A stretch of DNA of 26,968 nucleotides, from assembly GCA_038239195.1 (NCBI GenBank), contig JBBSEZ010000089.1, forward strand, positions 1 through 26,968, given 5' to 3'. Both the position numbers and the translations under genes were made by a program. Below are positions 15,316 through 23,513 of this stretch, one piece after another. The notes beneath the pieces were generated by a model. The model saw only the letters and a list, made by a program, of their open reading frames with translations, made no database searches and was not told where the DNA came from. Numbering within the stretch: position 1 is the first letter of the stretch; every line of letters starts with the position of its first letter. Source of the stretch: JBBSEZ01 sp038239195. Its GTDB lineage: Bacteria; Planctomycetota; Planctomycetia; Gemmatales; Gemmataceae.

Positions 15316-15789
15316 ATGCCGATTCGCGTGAGCTGTGATTGTGGCCGAGCGACGACCGTCAAGGACGAGCTCGCCGGGCGCAAGGTGCGCTGTCCCGGTT
15401 GCCAGGCTGTCCTCGACGTGCCCGACGCGGAAGGGTTACTCGACGTCGAGCCCGAGCCCGAGGAGCGCCCCACCGATCGAAGAAACCGCCCGCGCTCCGG
15501 CCAGCGCGAGAGCGAGGACGAACGGCCCCGGAGGCGCCGCGACGAAGAGGACGAGCCCGAGGCGCGGGATCGGAGACCGGCGCGAAGGAAAGTTCGACGG
15601 AGGGCGGTCCGTGCCGAACAAGGGGGGATGGCGGCCCGAGACGTGGTGTTCGGCAGCCTCTTTATTGGGCTGGGCCTGGTGATGGTCTGCGGCGGGTTGC
15701 TCAGCGCCCTGGAGGGCCGCCTGATCGGCATCCCGGTCTTCGGCGTCGCCCTGATCGTTGGCGGCGTGTTCTACTTCGTGAAGGGGTAA
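15316..15789 (+). CDS. Zinc-ribbon membrane protein, paralog 1
   Basis: The 157-residue protein begins with a short zinc ribbon (CDCGRATTVKDELAGRKVRCPGCQ, residues about 7-30, written here only as its CxC and CxxC pairs). A charged disordered linker rich in Arg and Glu follows (about 45-105), then two hydrophobic segments at the C-terminus (VVFGSLFIGLGLVMVCGGLL and IGIPVFGVALIVGGVFYF). Proteins of this design are frequent in Gemmata-like genomes and have no assigned function. The zinc ribbon could bind a nucleic acid or protein partner near the membrane. A close paralog follows 50 bp downstream, so the pair arose by tandem duplication and is probably cotranscribed. Confidence 0.8.
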   Translation: MPIRVSCDCGRATTVKDELAGRKVRCPGCQAVLDVPDAEGLLDVEPEPEERPTDRRNRPRSGQRESEDERPRRRRDEEDEPEARDRRPARRKVRRRAVRAEQGGMAARDVVFGSLFIGLGLVMVCGGLLSALEGRLIGIPVFGVALIVGGVFYFVKG

Positions 15790-15839
15790 CAGAGAACGAA
15801 GGGGACGATCGCTCGTTGAAGGGGGAAGGGAGGAAAGGT

Positions 15840-16388
15840 ATGTCTATTCGCGTGAACTGTGCTTGCGGCCGAGCACTGAGCGTGAAGGACGAGCACGCCG
15901 GGCGCAAGGTCCGCTGTCCTGCCTGCCAGGCCGTGGTCCCCGTTCCCGAGGCCGCCGCGTCGCCCGACGTGCGGCCCGACGAGCCAGAGGACCGCCGCGC
16001 CGGCTTGAGGAGTGAGCCCCCGCCGCGCACGCGGCCTGCGCTGGGCGACGGGGATGCAGAAGACCGGCCGCGGCGCCGGCCCCGGGGCGAGGAAGAACAG
16101 GACGAACCGCCGCGAAGGCGCCGCGCGGAGGAGGACGAAGACCGCCCGCGCCGGGCTCGGCTGGACGATGACGAAGACCGCCCGCGGAAACGTCGCATCA
16201 AGAAGGACGTGCCGGTCTCGGGAGAGAGCCCGATGAAGGCGATCCTCGGCGGGATCGCCTGCATGGTGGGCGCGGTCGTCTGGTTCGGGGTGGGCCTGGC
16301 GCTGGACCGGCTCTTTTTCTACCCGCCCATCCTGTTCGTGCTCGGGATCGTGGCCGTGTGTCGCGGCGTCTACCAGGCCAACCACTGA
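15840..16388 (+). CDS. Zinc-ribbon membrane protein, paralog 2
   Basis: The 182-residue protein starts at the ATG at 15840 (MSIRVNCACGRALSVKDEHAG), preceded by GGGAGGAAAGG. Its zinc ribbon (CxC then CPACQ) is closely similar to that of the preceding gene. A longer charged linker (about 45-125) carries repeated EDRPRR/DEDRPR units, and two C-terminal hydrophobic segments follow (AILGGIACMVGAVVWFGVGLAL and ILFVLGIVAVCRGVY). The linker has expanded relative to paralog 1 while the ends are conserved, which suggests the ends matter and the linker is a tether. Function unknown. Confidence 0.8.
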   Translation: MSIRVNCACGRALSVKDEHAGRKVRCPACQAVVPVPEAAASPDVRPDEPEDRRAGLRSEPPPRTRPALGDGDAEDRPRRRPRGEEEQDEPPRRRRAEEDEDRPRRARLDDDEDRPRKRRIKKDVPVSGESPMKAILGGIACMVGAVVWFGVGLALDRLFFYPPILFVLGIVAVCRGVYQANH

Positions 16389-16419
16389 GGACGAACTTTC
16401 TTGCATTCTTGTTCGATTC

Positions 16420-16449
16420 TTGACACGCAGCCCCTCGGCGTCGAATAAT
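16420..16449 (+). promoter_or_regulatory. Predicted pstS promoter with upstream direct repeats
   Basis: A perfect TTGACA -35 box (16420-16425) and an AATAAT -10 box (16444-16449) are 18 bp apart. TTCTTG occurs three times just upstream and into the -35, at 16398, 16406 and 16417; the last two are 11 bp apart, the period of Pho-box half-sites. These repeats are a candidate operator, possibly for PhoB-type control, but the half-site differs from the E. coli consensus. Confidence 0.65.
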
Positions 16450-16484
16450 CTCTCCTCGCGGTTCGATTTTTGTTCCGAGGAGAG
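16450..16484 (+). promoter_or_regulatory. Inverted repeat covering the pstS ribosome binding site
   Basis: CTCTCCTCG (16450-16458) is the exact reverse complement of CGAGGAGAG (16476-16484), which contains the pstS ribosome binding site. In RNA this would hide the site. If transcription starts near 16456, as the promoter predicts, most of the left arm is not in the mRNA, and the palindrome would instead act as DNA. Confidence 0.45.
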
Positions 16485-16490
16485 ATACCG

Positions 16491-17516
16491 ATGTGGAAGG
16501 GGCTTGGGGGAGCGGTCCTGGGTTGCGCCGCCGCGCTGCTGTGGGCGCCGCCAGGGCAGGCGCAGACGGTCGAAGGGGCGGGCTCGACGTTCGTGTCGCC
16601 TCTCGTCAGCAAGTGGGCCAAGGAGTACGCCAAGGAAAAGAAGGGCAAGATCGGCTACGAGGCCATCGGCTCGGGCGCCGGGGCCAAGCGGCTGCTCGAC
16701 AAGAAGGTCGATTTCGCCTGCTCCGACGTGCCGCTGACGAGCAAGATGCTGGAGGCGGCCAAGAAGGACGGCAACGAGATCATCCACGTGCCCCTCGCGC
16801 TGGGCGCCGTGGTGCCGGTCTACAACCTGCCGGGGCTGAAGGGCGTGCGATTTACCGGGCCCGTGTTGGCCGACGTCTACCTCGGCAAGATCAAGAAGTG
16901 GAACGACCCCGCCCTCGTCAAGATCAACCCCGGCGTCAAACTGCCCGACCGGGCCATCGCCGTGGTCTATCGCGCCGACAACAGCGGCACGTCGCTGGTC
17001 TGGACGGACTATCTGGGCAAGGTCAGCAAGGAGGCCAAGGAGAAGATTGGCGTCAGCGGCAAGCCGAAGTGGCCGGTCGGCAGCGGCGAGAAGGGCAACC
17101 TCGGCGTGGCGAACGCGGTCGGCAAATCGCCCGGGTCGATCGGCTACGTCGAGCTGGTCTACGCCCTGGCTCGCAAGCTCACCTATGGCCCCGTCCAGAA
17201 CCGCGAGGGCACGTTCGTCCTCGCCAACGGCAAGTCGATCGCGGCCGCGCTGATGGGGGTGAAAAAGGTCCCCGCCGACCTGCGCTTCAACCTGATCGAC
17301 GCGCCGGGCAAGGACGCCTACCCGATCTCCGCGACGACCTGGGCCCTGGTCTACGCCAAGCAGCCCAAGGACAAGGCGAAGCCGCTTGGCGATTTCCTCC
17401 AGTGGGCCACACACGACGGCCAGGTGTACTGTCGGGACCTGGCCTACGTGCCACTGCCCAAGGCGATCGTCGGGCAGATCGAGAAGCGGCTGAAGCTCAT
17501 CGTGGCCGGGAAGTAG
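16491..17516 (+). CDS. pstS: Phosphate ABC transporter substrate-binding protein PstS
   Basis: The 341-residue protein has a signal peptide (to about residue 23, PPGQA) and then the PstS pattern. GAGSTFVSPLVSKWA and EAIGSGAGAKRLLDKKVDFACSDVPL carry the first phosphate-binding loops, and RADNSGTSLVWTDYL and GSIGYVELVYA the later ones. It would bind phosphate in the periplasm for the PstCAB importer. The ATG at 16491 follows GAGGAGAG. No pstC, pstA, pstB or phoU follows, so this is an orphan copy that must work with a transporter encoded elsewhere or act as a scavenger. The spacing and promoter suggest it is the head of its own unit; a hairpin follows the stop. Confidence 0.93.
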   Translation: MWKGLGGAVLGCAAALLWAPPGQAQTVEGAGSTFVSPLVSKWAKEYAKEKKGKIGYEAIGSGAGAKRLLDKKVDFACSDVPLTSKMLEAAKKDGNEIIHVPLALGAVVPVYNLPGLKGVRFTGPVLADVYLGKIKKWNDPALVKINPGVKLPDRAIAVVYRADNSGTSLVWTDYLGKVSKEAKEKIGVSGKPKWPVGSGEKGNLGVANAVGKSPGSIGYVELVYALARKLTYGPVQNREGTFVLANGKSIAAALMGVKKVPADLRFNLIDAPGKDAYPISATTWALVYAKQPKDKAKPLGDFLQWATHDGQVYCRDLAYVPLPKAIVGQIEKRLKLIVAGK

Positions 17517-17539
17517 GCGGGCGCAACGCCATGAAAACA

Positions 17540-17566
17540 GGGCGGAGGGCCTGGTGCTCTCCGCCC
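17540..17566 (+). terminator. Hairpin between pstS and nagA-like gene
   Basis: GGGCGGAGGGC (17540-17550) pairs with GCTCTCCGCCC (17556-17566) around a 5-nt loop. It has no T-tract, so it may weaken rather than stop readthrough into the next gene. Confidence 0.5.
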
Positions 17567-17586
17567 CATCATCCCGGAGGCGCTTC

Positions 17587-18771
17587 ATGTCCGCGCAATG
17601 GTTCGCCAACGGGACCGTGGTCCTCCCCGACCGGCTACTTCACGGCACGGTCGAGGTGGAGTCCGGGCGCATCCTGGCGATCCACGACGAGCCCCCCGTG
17701 CGTCCGCGCGGTGAAATGATCGACCTGGCCGGCGATTACCTCGCGCCGGGCTTCGTCGATCTGCACGTTCACGGCGGCGCCGGCGCCGACTTCATGGACG
17801 GCACCGCCGAGGCGTTTCGCACCGTCTGTCGCGCCCACGCCCGCCACGGCACCACGAGTCTGCTCCCCACGACGACCGTCGCGCGCCACGAGCAGCACCT
17901 CGCCTTCCTTCGCCTCTGCCGGCAACTGAAGGCCGAGGGCACGGGCGGAGCCCGCGTTCTCGGCGCCCACTTCTACGGGCCCTATTTCGCCCCCGAGGCG
18001 CGCGGCTGTCATCCCGGTGCGGCCGTGCGCCCGCCCAGGCCCGACGACTATCTTCCTTATCTCGAATACGCCGACTGCATCGTCACCGCCACCGTCGCCC
18101 CCGAGCTGCCTGGCGCCGAGGCGTTCGTGCGCGCCTGTCGAGCGCGCGGCATCCGCGCGAATGCAGGGCATTCGTACGCCACCTTTGCTCAGGTCGAGGC
18201 CGCGCTCGGCTGGGGCGTGCGCCACGTCGATCACCTCTATTGCGCCATGTCCGATCGCGCCCGGTTGCGCCAGTCGCAAACCTACCCGATGCGCGGCGGG
18301 CTGATGGAAGGGGCCCTCTACTTCGACGAGCTCACGACGGAAGTGATCGCCGACGGCAAGCACCTGGCGCGCGAGTTGCTCCTGCTTGCCCACAAGATCA
18401 AGGGCCCCGACCGGCTGGCGCTGGTGACCGACTGCAACCGCGCTCTGGACATGCCCGACGGCGAACATCTCTTCGGCCCTCTCGACGGCGGCGAGCCCAT
18501 CCGGCGCATCGATGGCGTGGGGGTGATGATGGACGGCCAGGCGCTCGCGTCGGGCGTAATGGGGATGGACCACGCGGTGCGCACGTTCCACGCCTTGACG
18601 GGCGCCCCCCTGGTGGACGCGGTGCGCATGGCGAGCCTGACCCCGGCGCGCATCGCCGGAGCGGATGGAGAGATCGGGAGCATCGCCGTCGGCAAGCGTG
18701 CCGATCTGCTGGTTCTGGGGCGCAATCTGGAGGTGCGGCAAGTGTTCGTCGAGGGCGAGCCCCTCCACTGA
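17587..18771 (+). CDS. nagA: N-acetylglucosamine-6-phosphate deacetylase-like amidohydrolase
   Basis: The 394-residue protein has the amidohydrolase layout of NagA, which removes acetate from N-acetylglucosamine 6-phosphate in amino-sugar and cell-wall recycling. Visible are the HxH metal motif (DLHVHGGAG), the histidines in NAGHSYATF and VDHLYCAMS, and the catalytic aspartate in LVTDCNRALDMPDG. C-terminal ASLTPARIAG and GSIAVGKRADLLVL complete the barrel and small beta domain. The motif that normally reads H-x-E-G-P is here HFYGPYF, so the usual glutamate metal ligand is a tyrosine. The enzyme may use one metal in a different way or act on another substrate. The ATG at 17587 has GGAGG six bases upstream. 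Confidence 0.82.
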   Translation: MSAQWFANGTVVLPDRLLHGTVEVESGRILAIHDEPPVRPRGEMIDLAGDYLAPGFVDLHVHGGAGADFMDGTAEAFRTVCRAHARHGTTSLLPTTTVARHEQHLAFLRLCRQLKAEGTGGARVLGAHFYGPYFAPEARGCHPGAAVRPPRPDDYLPYLEYADCIVTATVAPELPGAEAFVRACRARGIRANAGHSYATFAQVEAALGWGVRHVDHLYCAMSDRARLRQSQTYPMRGGLMEGALYFDELTTEVIADGKHLARELLLLAHKIKGPDRLALVTDCNRALDMPDGEHLFGPLDGGEPIRRIDGVGVMMDGQALASGVMGMDHAVRTFHALTGAPLVDAVRMASLTPARIAGADGEIGSIAVGKRADLLVLGRNLEVRQVFVEGEPLH

Positions 18772-18804
18772 TGCCCACGGCCCGCCGGCCCACGAGGCCT
18801 GTTC

Positions 18805-20658
18805 ATGCCACTCCCTCCTTTCCTCCGCTCTCCCCTGCCCTGGCTCGGCGCGGTCGCGCTGCTTCTGGCTGGCGGACTGTTCGCTCTCAGCTTCCGCAAC
18901 AAGCCGTTGCCCCAGGATGCCCCGCGTGCCCCCGCCCTGCGCTTTCTCGACGTCACGCAATCGGCGGGAATCAGCTTCGTTCACTTCAACGGCGCTACCG
19001 GCCGGAAACTGCTGCCCGAGACAATGGGCTCGGGCGTCGCCATCCTCGACTTCGACGACGACGGCCGACCCGACATCCTCTTCATCAACTCTGCTCCCTG
19101 GCCCGGCCAGCCCGTGCCCAGCCCCGCCCCCACGCTGGCCCTCTACCGCAACCTCGGCGGCGGCAAGTTCGTTGACGTCACCGCGGCCGCCGGGCTCGCC
19201 GTCACCCTCTACGGCATGGGCGCGACGATCGGCGACTTCGACAACGACGGCTTCCCCGACGTCTTCATCACAGCCGTGGGGGGCAATCGCCTGTTCCGTA
19301 ACGAGAAGGCGCCCCCCGGGCAGGGCGCCAACGGCCGACGCTTCCGCGACGTGACCGCGACCGCCGGCGTCGGGGGGCCGGGCGGCTGGCCTGAGGGCGA
19401 CGAGCGCTTTTTCGAGCGCAAGGCCCCGCTCACCTGGTCCACGTCGGCGGCCTTCCTCGACTACGATGGCGATGGCCGACTCGACCTGTTCGTCTGCAAC
19501 TACCTCACCTGGTCGCCGGCCGCAGACTCGAAGCAATCGTTCCGCCTGCGAACCGGAGAGCGCGCCTATGGCCCGCCCCGCGCCTTCGCCGGCACGCAAT
19601 GCTTCCTCTACCGCAACCTCGGGAACGGCAAGTTCGAGGACGTTTCGCGCCAGGCCGGGATCCAGGTTTGGGGCCCGGGAGGCCACAAGTCGGCGGTCGG
19701 CAAATCGCTCGGCTTGGCCGTCGCCGACGTGGACGAGGACGGCTGGCCCGACGTCGTGGTCGCCAACGACACGGTGCGCAACTTCTTCTTCCACAACGTC
19801 CCCGGGCCCCCGAACGGCCGGCGCTTCGCCGAGCTCGGCGAGTGGAGCGGCATCGCCTACGCCGATCGCCACGCCCGCGGCGCAATGGGCATCGACTGGG
19901 CGCCCGGCTACCGGCCGGGCAAGAACGCGCTCCTGATCGGCAACTTTGCCGACGAGCCCAACACCTTGCTCGCGTCCGAGCGCCCGCGGGAGTTGCGCTT
20001 CGTCGATCAGGCCTGGCCGGAAGGCATCGCCGGCCCGAGCAAGAAGCTCCTCAAGTTCGGCCTGTTCTTCTTCGACTACGACCTCGATGGCCGGCTCGAC
20101 CTGCTCACCTGCAACGGACATCTCGAGCCCGACATCTCTCGGGCGCTTCCAGACGAGACGTATGCCCAGCCCGTTCAGCTCTTCTGGAACACCGGCGATT
20201 CCCCGCGCGGCTACGAGCTGGTGACCGAGCGCTCGGCGGGCCCGGACCTGTTCCAACCGCTCGTCGGCCGGGGCTGCGCCTGCGCCGACCTCGACGGCGA
20301 TGGCCATCTCGACCTCGTCCTGACCGCCAACGGCGGCCCCGCTCGCATCTTGCGCAACGCCGGCAAGACGGGCCATCACTGGGTGCGGCTCAAGCTGAGC
20401 GGCGATGGCGTGCGCTCCAATTGCAGCGCCATCGGCGCCCGCGTCGTGCTGGAGGCGGGCGGTCAGGTGCAGAAACGGGAGATCGCCAGCGCCCGTGGCT
20501 ACCTAAGCCAGAGCGAACGGGTGCTGACCTTCGGCCTGGGCGCGCTCGACAAGATCGACAAGATCACAATCTACTGGCCCGGCCGCCACGCCGGGCCTCC
20601 GCAGGTCCTGGCGAGACCGGCCATCGATCGAGAACACCGCATCGCGCAGGGGAAATGA
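18805..20658 (+). CDS. Membrane-anchored FG-GAP/ASPIC-UnbV (CRTAC1-like) protein
   Basis: The 617-residue protein has an N-terminal membrane anchor or signal (WLGAVALLLAGGLFALSF). It carries six FG-GAP/VCBS calcium-loop motifs: DFDDDGRPDI, DFDNDGFPDV, DYDGDGRLDL, DVDEDGWPDV, DYDLDGRLDL and DLDGDGHLDL, predicting a seven-bladed-type beta propeller. The C-terminal region (about 520-605) is ASPIC/UnbV-like (HHWVRLKLSGDG, SNCSAIGARVVLEAGG, YLSQSERVLTFGLG). Such proteins are common in planctomycetes and are placed at the cell surface or periplasm, with unknown substrates. It begins 33 bp after the nagA-like gene and may be cotranscribed with it. It converges with the sensor kinase gene at 20714. 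Confidence 0.9.
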   Translation: MPLPPFLRSPLPWLGAVALLLAGGLFALSFRNKPLPQDAPRAPALRFLDVTQSAGISFVHFNGATGRKLLPETMGSGVAILDFDDDGRPDILFINSAPWPGQPVPSPAPTLALYRNLGGGKFVDVTAAAGLAVTLYGMGATIGDFDNDGFPDVFITAVGGNRLFRNEKAPPGQGANGRRFRDVTATAGVGGPGGWPEGDERFFERKAPLTWSTSAAFLDYDGDGRLDLFVCNYLTWSPAADSKQSFRLRTGERAYGPPRAFAGTQCFLYRNLGNGKFEDVSRQAGIQVWGPGGHKSAVGKSLGLAVADVDEDGWPDVVVANDTVRNFFFHNVPGPPNGRRFAELGEWSGIAYADRHARGAMGIDWAPGYRPGKNALLIGNFADEPNTLLASERPRELRFVDQAWPEGIAGPSKKLLKFGLFFFDYDLDGRLDLLTCNGHLEPDISRALPDETYAQPVQLFWNTGDSPRGYELVTERSAGPDLFQPLVGRGCACADLDGDGHLDLVLTANGGPARILRNAGKTGHHWVRLKLSGDGVRSNCSAIGARVVLEAGGQVQKREIASARGYLSQSERVLTFGLGALDKIDKITIYWPGRHAGPPQVLARPAIDREHRIAQGK

Positions 20659-20729
20659 CAAGGTGACAAGCGACCGGAAAGGCACTTTCTCCGTCTCTTG
20701 TCTATTCACCTTGTCACACTGTCACCTTG
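20659..20729. repeat. Inverted repeat between convergent genes
   Basis: CAAGGTGACA (20659-20668) is the exact reverse complement of TGTCACCTTG (20720-20729), and CACCTTGTCAC at 20707-20717 repeats the right arm. It lies between the convergent FG-GAP and hybrid kinase genes and runs into the end of the kinase frame, coding its final residues (GDKVTV). It may act as a shared bidirectional terminator. Confidence 0.55.
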
Positions 20730-22693
20730 TCGCCTTCCCGCAGGGCCTCCGTGACGGCGTACCAGAGCTCGTTCATGCGAAACGGTTTGCGCAGGATGCC
20801 TGCCGCGCCGGCGTGCGGGAACTGCTCCGGCCCCCCGGCGGCCAGGCCCGTACAGAGAAGGATCGGGGCCCCTGGGTAATGCACCTTCAGGCGCTGGAAC
20901 GTGGTCCCGACGTCCTCGCGCGGCATCATCAAGTCGAGGATGATGAGGTCGATGGCCTGCCCATTGGCCGACACCGACAGGGCTTCCTGCCCGCTACTGG
21001 CGCAGGTGACGCGATGGCCCGCGATCTGCAAGAAGCGGCGTACGACGTCGAGGACGGCCTCCTCGTCGTCGATCACCAAGATCGATTTGCCCGGCGCGCT
21101 TTCCGGCTCGAAGACCTCCCCGCCAAAGGAGCCCCCCACCGCGCTCCCCTCCGCCGCGGGGCGGGTCGCGGGGCGATCGACGTGACGCGGCAGATACAGG
21201 CCGGCGCAGGTGCCGGCGCCGGGCGTGCTGTCGAGGGTCAGGAAGCCATGATGGCCCTGGACGATCCCGAAGACCATCGGCAGGCCCAGGCCGGTGCCCT
21301 GCCCGACCTCCTTGGTGGTGAAGAACGGGTCGAGCGCCTGGTTGAGCACCTCCTGCGACATCCCGCAGCCGTGGTCCCGCACCTCGACCACCAGGTAGTC
21401 CCCCGGCGGGACGCGCTGCGGAAAGCCAGGGCGCGGCTCGTTCAAAACCGCGCGCCGCAACCCGAAGACGATCTTGTCGTGCCCTGCCCCGAGCTCCCTC
21501 CCCTCTTCGTTGGGGCGAGCCAGCATCGCATCGCGCCCGTTCAAGGCCAGGTTGACGAGCGCTTGCTGGAGCTGATTGGCGTCGGCCTCGACCAACAGGG
21601 GCGCGCTTTCGTCCGGCAGGTCGAGGGCGACTTCCTGGCGCAAGGTCCGCGCGACCAACTCGGCCGTGCTGCGCATCAACTCGCGGAGGTCGGTGCGCTG
21701 ACGCACCAGGGCGGGCTTGCGGGCGAACGCGAGGAGCTGGCGGGTAAGCACCGCGGCGCGCTCCGACAGGTTGACCACGTTTTGAAAGAACTCGCGCACC
21801 GTCGGCCCGATGTCGGGCTCGCGTAGCCCGAGCGAGGCGTAGCCGTTGATCCCCGCCAGGAGGTTGTTGAACTCGTGCGCCACTCCGCCCGCCAGTGTGC
21901 CGACCGATTGCATCTTCTGCGCCTGGAGCAACTGGCGCTCGAGTTGCTTGTGTGCGGTGACGTCGCGCTGGATGCCGACGAAGTGCGTCAGCCGGCCCTG
22001 GTTATCGACGATGGGCGAGATGGTCATCGAAGTCGGGACCAAGGTGCCGTCCCGGCGCCGGTTGGTCAACTCTCCTTGCCAGCTCCCACGCGCCAGGATG
22101 GTGCGCCACATCTCCGCATAGAAGGCGGGAGGATGCGCTCCACTCTTGAGGAGGCGAGGCGTCTGGCCGACGAGCTCCTGCCGGTTGTATCCCGTCAGGC
22201 CCTCGAGCGACTGGTTGACCTCGAGGATGGTGCCGTTGAGATCGGTGATCATGATTCCGTCGCGCGCCGACTCCAGCGCCTGGATCAGCAGGCGGTTCAG
22301 GTGCTCCAGCCGGTGCCTCGAGACCGCCTCGCTGACGCGCTTGGGCAGCTCCAGGAGAAACGTGAGGGCCGCATCTTTGACGATGTAGTCCAGCGCGCCG
22401 GCGTGGAGGACGCGCGTGGCGAGCTGGGTGTCGGTGGCCTCGACGGTGACGACCAGCACCGGAACGGTGATGCCTTCGCGGGCAAACAGGTGAAGCAGCT
22501 CCAGGCCCGTCATGTCGTCGAGAAACTGATCGAGCAGCACCAGGTCGAAGTTGCTCTGAGCCAGGACAATGAGCGCGTCGGCCGCCGTGCGGCAGCAAGT
22601 GACGTGATGCCCGACGCGACCGAGGCTCTTGCGGATCAGCAAGGCCACGTCGTCATCGTTCTCGATCAGGAACAGTCGCAGCGCTTCGGACAT
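20714..22693 (-). CDS. Hybrid sensor histidine kinase (REC-PAS-HisKA-HATPase-REC)
   Basis: The 659-residue cytosolic protein has an N-terminal receiver domain (about 1-120, acceptor Asp55 in VLLDQF), then a PAS domain (about 140-260, ARDGIMITDLNGTILEVN). The histidine kinase core follows (H-box in GGVAHEFNNLL, N-box in LVNLALNGRDAM, G-boxes in DHGCGMS and GQGTGLGLPMV). A C-terminal receiver (about 540-655) carries IILDLMMP as phosphoacceptor motif. There is no membrane segment, so it senses an internal signal or receives phosphate from a partner. The start is the ATG at 22693 with AAGGAAG upstream. It follows a second kinase gene by 61 bp, so the two probably form a phosphorelay pair. No DNA-binding regulator is in the cluster. 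Confidence 0.92.
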   Translation of the reverse strand: MSEALRLFLIENDDDVALLIRKSLGRVGHHVTCCRTAADALIVLAQSNFDLVLLDQFLDDMTGLELLHLFAREGITVPVLVVTVEATDTQLATRVLHAGALDYIVKDAALTFLLELPKRVSEAVSRHRLEHLNRLLIQALESARDGIMITDLNGTILEVNQSLEGLTGYNRQELVGQTPRLLKSGAHPPAFYAEMWRTILARGSWQGELTNRRRDGTLVPTSMTISPIVDNQGRLTHFVGIQRDVTAHKQLERQLLQAQKMQSVGTLAGGVAHEFNNLLAGINGYASLGLREPDIGPTVREFFQNVVNLSERAAVLTRQLLAFARKPALVRQRTDLRELMRSTAELVARTLRQEVALDLPDESAPLLVEADANQLQQALVNLALNGRDAMLARPNEEGRELGAGHDKIVFGLRRAVLNEPRPGFPQRVPPGDYLVVEVRDHGCGMSQEVLNQALDPFFTTKEVGQGTGLGLPMVFGIVQGHHGFLTLDSTPGAGTCAGLYLPRHVDRPATRPAAEGSAVGGSFGGEVFEPESAPGKSILVIDDEEAVLDVVRRFLQIAGHRVTCASSGQEALSVSANGQAIDLIILDLMMPREDVGTTFQRLKVHYPGAPILLCTGLAAGGPEQFPHAGAAGILRKPFRMNELWYAVTEALREGDKVTV

Positions 22694-22714
22694 GGGGCTT
22701 CCTTTCGAAGGAGG

Positions 22715-22795
22715 AAGGAGGAAGGAGGAACCAAGCAAGCCTGGCCCTTCTTCCTCACTTCATCCTTCCTCCTTCATCCTTCATCCTTTGAAGGG
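22715..22795. repeat. Purine/pyrimidine microrepeats between kinase genes
   Basis: GAAGGAG units (22717-22728 onward) are followed about 35 bp later by CCTTCATCCTTC units, together forming an imperfect inverted repeat between the two kinase genes. The second block runs into the upstream kinase frame and codes its last residues (MKDEGGRMK). Related AAGGATGAAGGA units occur at 23845-23868. Confidence 0.5.
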
Positions 22796-23513
22796 GCAGC
22801 ACCAGCGTCACCGTGGTGCCCTCCTCGAGCTCGGAGCGTACGCGCAGGGCGCCGCCCCAGCAGGCGACCGCCTGGCGCACGAGAAACAGGCCAAGGCCGG
22901 TCCCTCCTCCTGGCGAAAAACCCCGGAACGCGCGCCGGCCTTGCTCCTCCGATAGCCCTCGCCCATTATCGCGCACCCAAACTTCCACCCCGTCGATCCT
23001 GGCGCTCGCCCCGACCTCGATGCGCACCGGCCGCGCGTTCTTGCCTGCCTGGACGGCGTTGCGCAGGAGGTGGACGAGGGCCTGATGCAACGCGCGGCGA
23101 TCCACGAGCAGGGCCGGCATCCTCTCCTGGAGCTGAAACTCGATAGCCCGGCCGCCAAACAACAGCTTCACCTCGGCGACGGCCTCGCGCACGACCTCGC
23201 CAAGGGCGGCGCTACCCTGGCCTTGTTCCGACTCGATGTCGCGACACAGCCCGCCCACCGCGGCCAGCCGGAGGGCCATCTCGTGCGCCCCGCGAGCCGA
23301 GTTCGCCAGGCGATCGAGGAGGAGGCGGCCCTCGGCGTCGAGCTCGGTGCCGTTCTGTTCGATCAGCATGCGCGCGAGCCCCTGCATGACCACCAGCCGG
23401 TTGGGCAACTCGTGTCCCAGAACAAACTGGTAGCAGGCGAGCAACTCGCGCATCTGCTCCAGGGCCATCGAGGCCGCCCCACCGGAGCGCCGGAAGTCCA
23501 GCACGAGGTCCAT
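22755..23513 (-). CDS. Small soluble sensor histidine kinase
   Basis: Using the ATG at 23513 (MDLVLDFRRSGG) gives 252 residues; an internal ATG at 23468 is also possible, and the frame is open much further upstream without credible coding character. The H-box is FVLGHELPNRL with His34. The ATPase domain shows HQALVHLLRNAVQAG (N-box), VWVRDNGRGLS (G1) and GGGTGLGLFLVRQAV (G2). No receiver, PAS or membrane segment is present. It sits 61 bp upstream of the hybrid kinase on the same strand and may phosphorylate that protein's N-terminal receiver. The last nine residues are coded by an intergenic microrepeat. Confidence 0.85.
   Translation of the reverse strand: MDLVLDFRRSGGAASMALEQMRELLACYQFVLGHELPNRLVVMQGLARMLIEQNGTELDAEGRLLLDRLANSARGAHEMALRLAAVGGLCRDIESEQGQGSAALGEVVREAVAEVKLLFGGRAIEFQLQERMPALLVDRRALHQALVHLLRNAVQAGKNARPVRIEVGASARIDGVEVWVRDNGRGLSEEQGRRAFRGFSPGGGTGLGLFLVRQAVACWGGALRVRSELEEGTTVTLVLPLQRMKDEGGRMK

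Noticed and set aside
12570..15731. 1053-residue open frame antisense to the DUF1549/1553 gene
   Set aside because: A shadow frame produced by high GC in third positions; the sense frame shows clear domain motifs, a signal peptide and a terminator.
17635..20379. 914-residue open frame antisense to nagA and the FG-GAP gene
   Set aside because: Spans two well-supported sense genes and their intergenic gap; no family motif.
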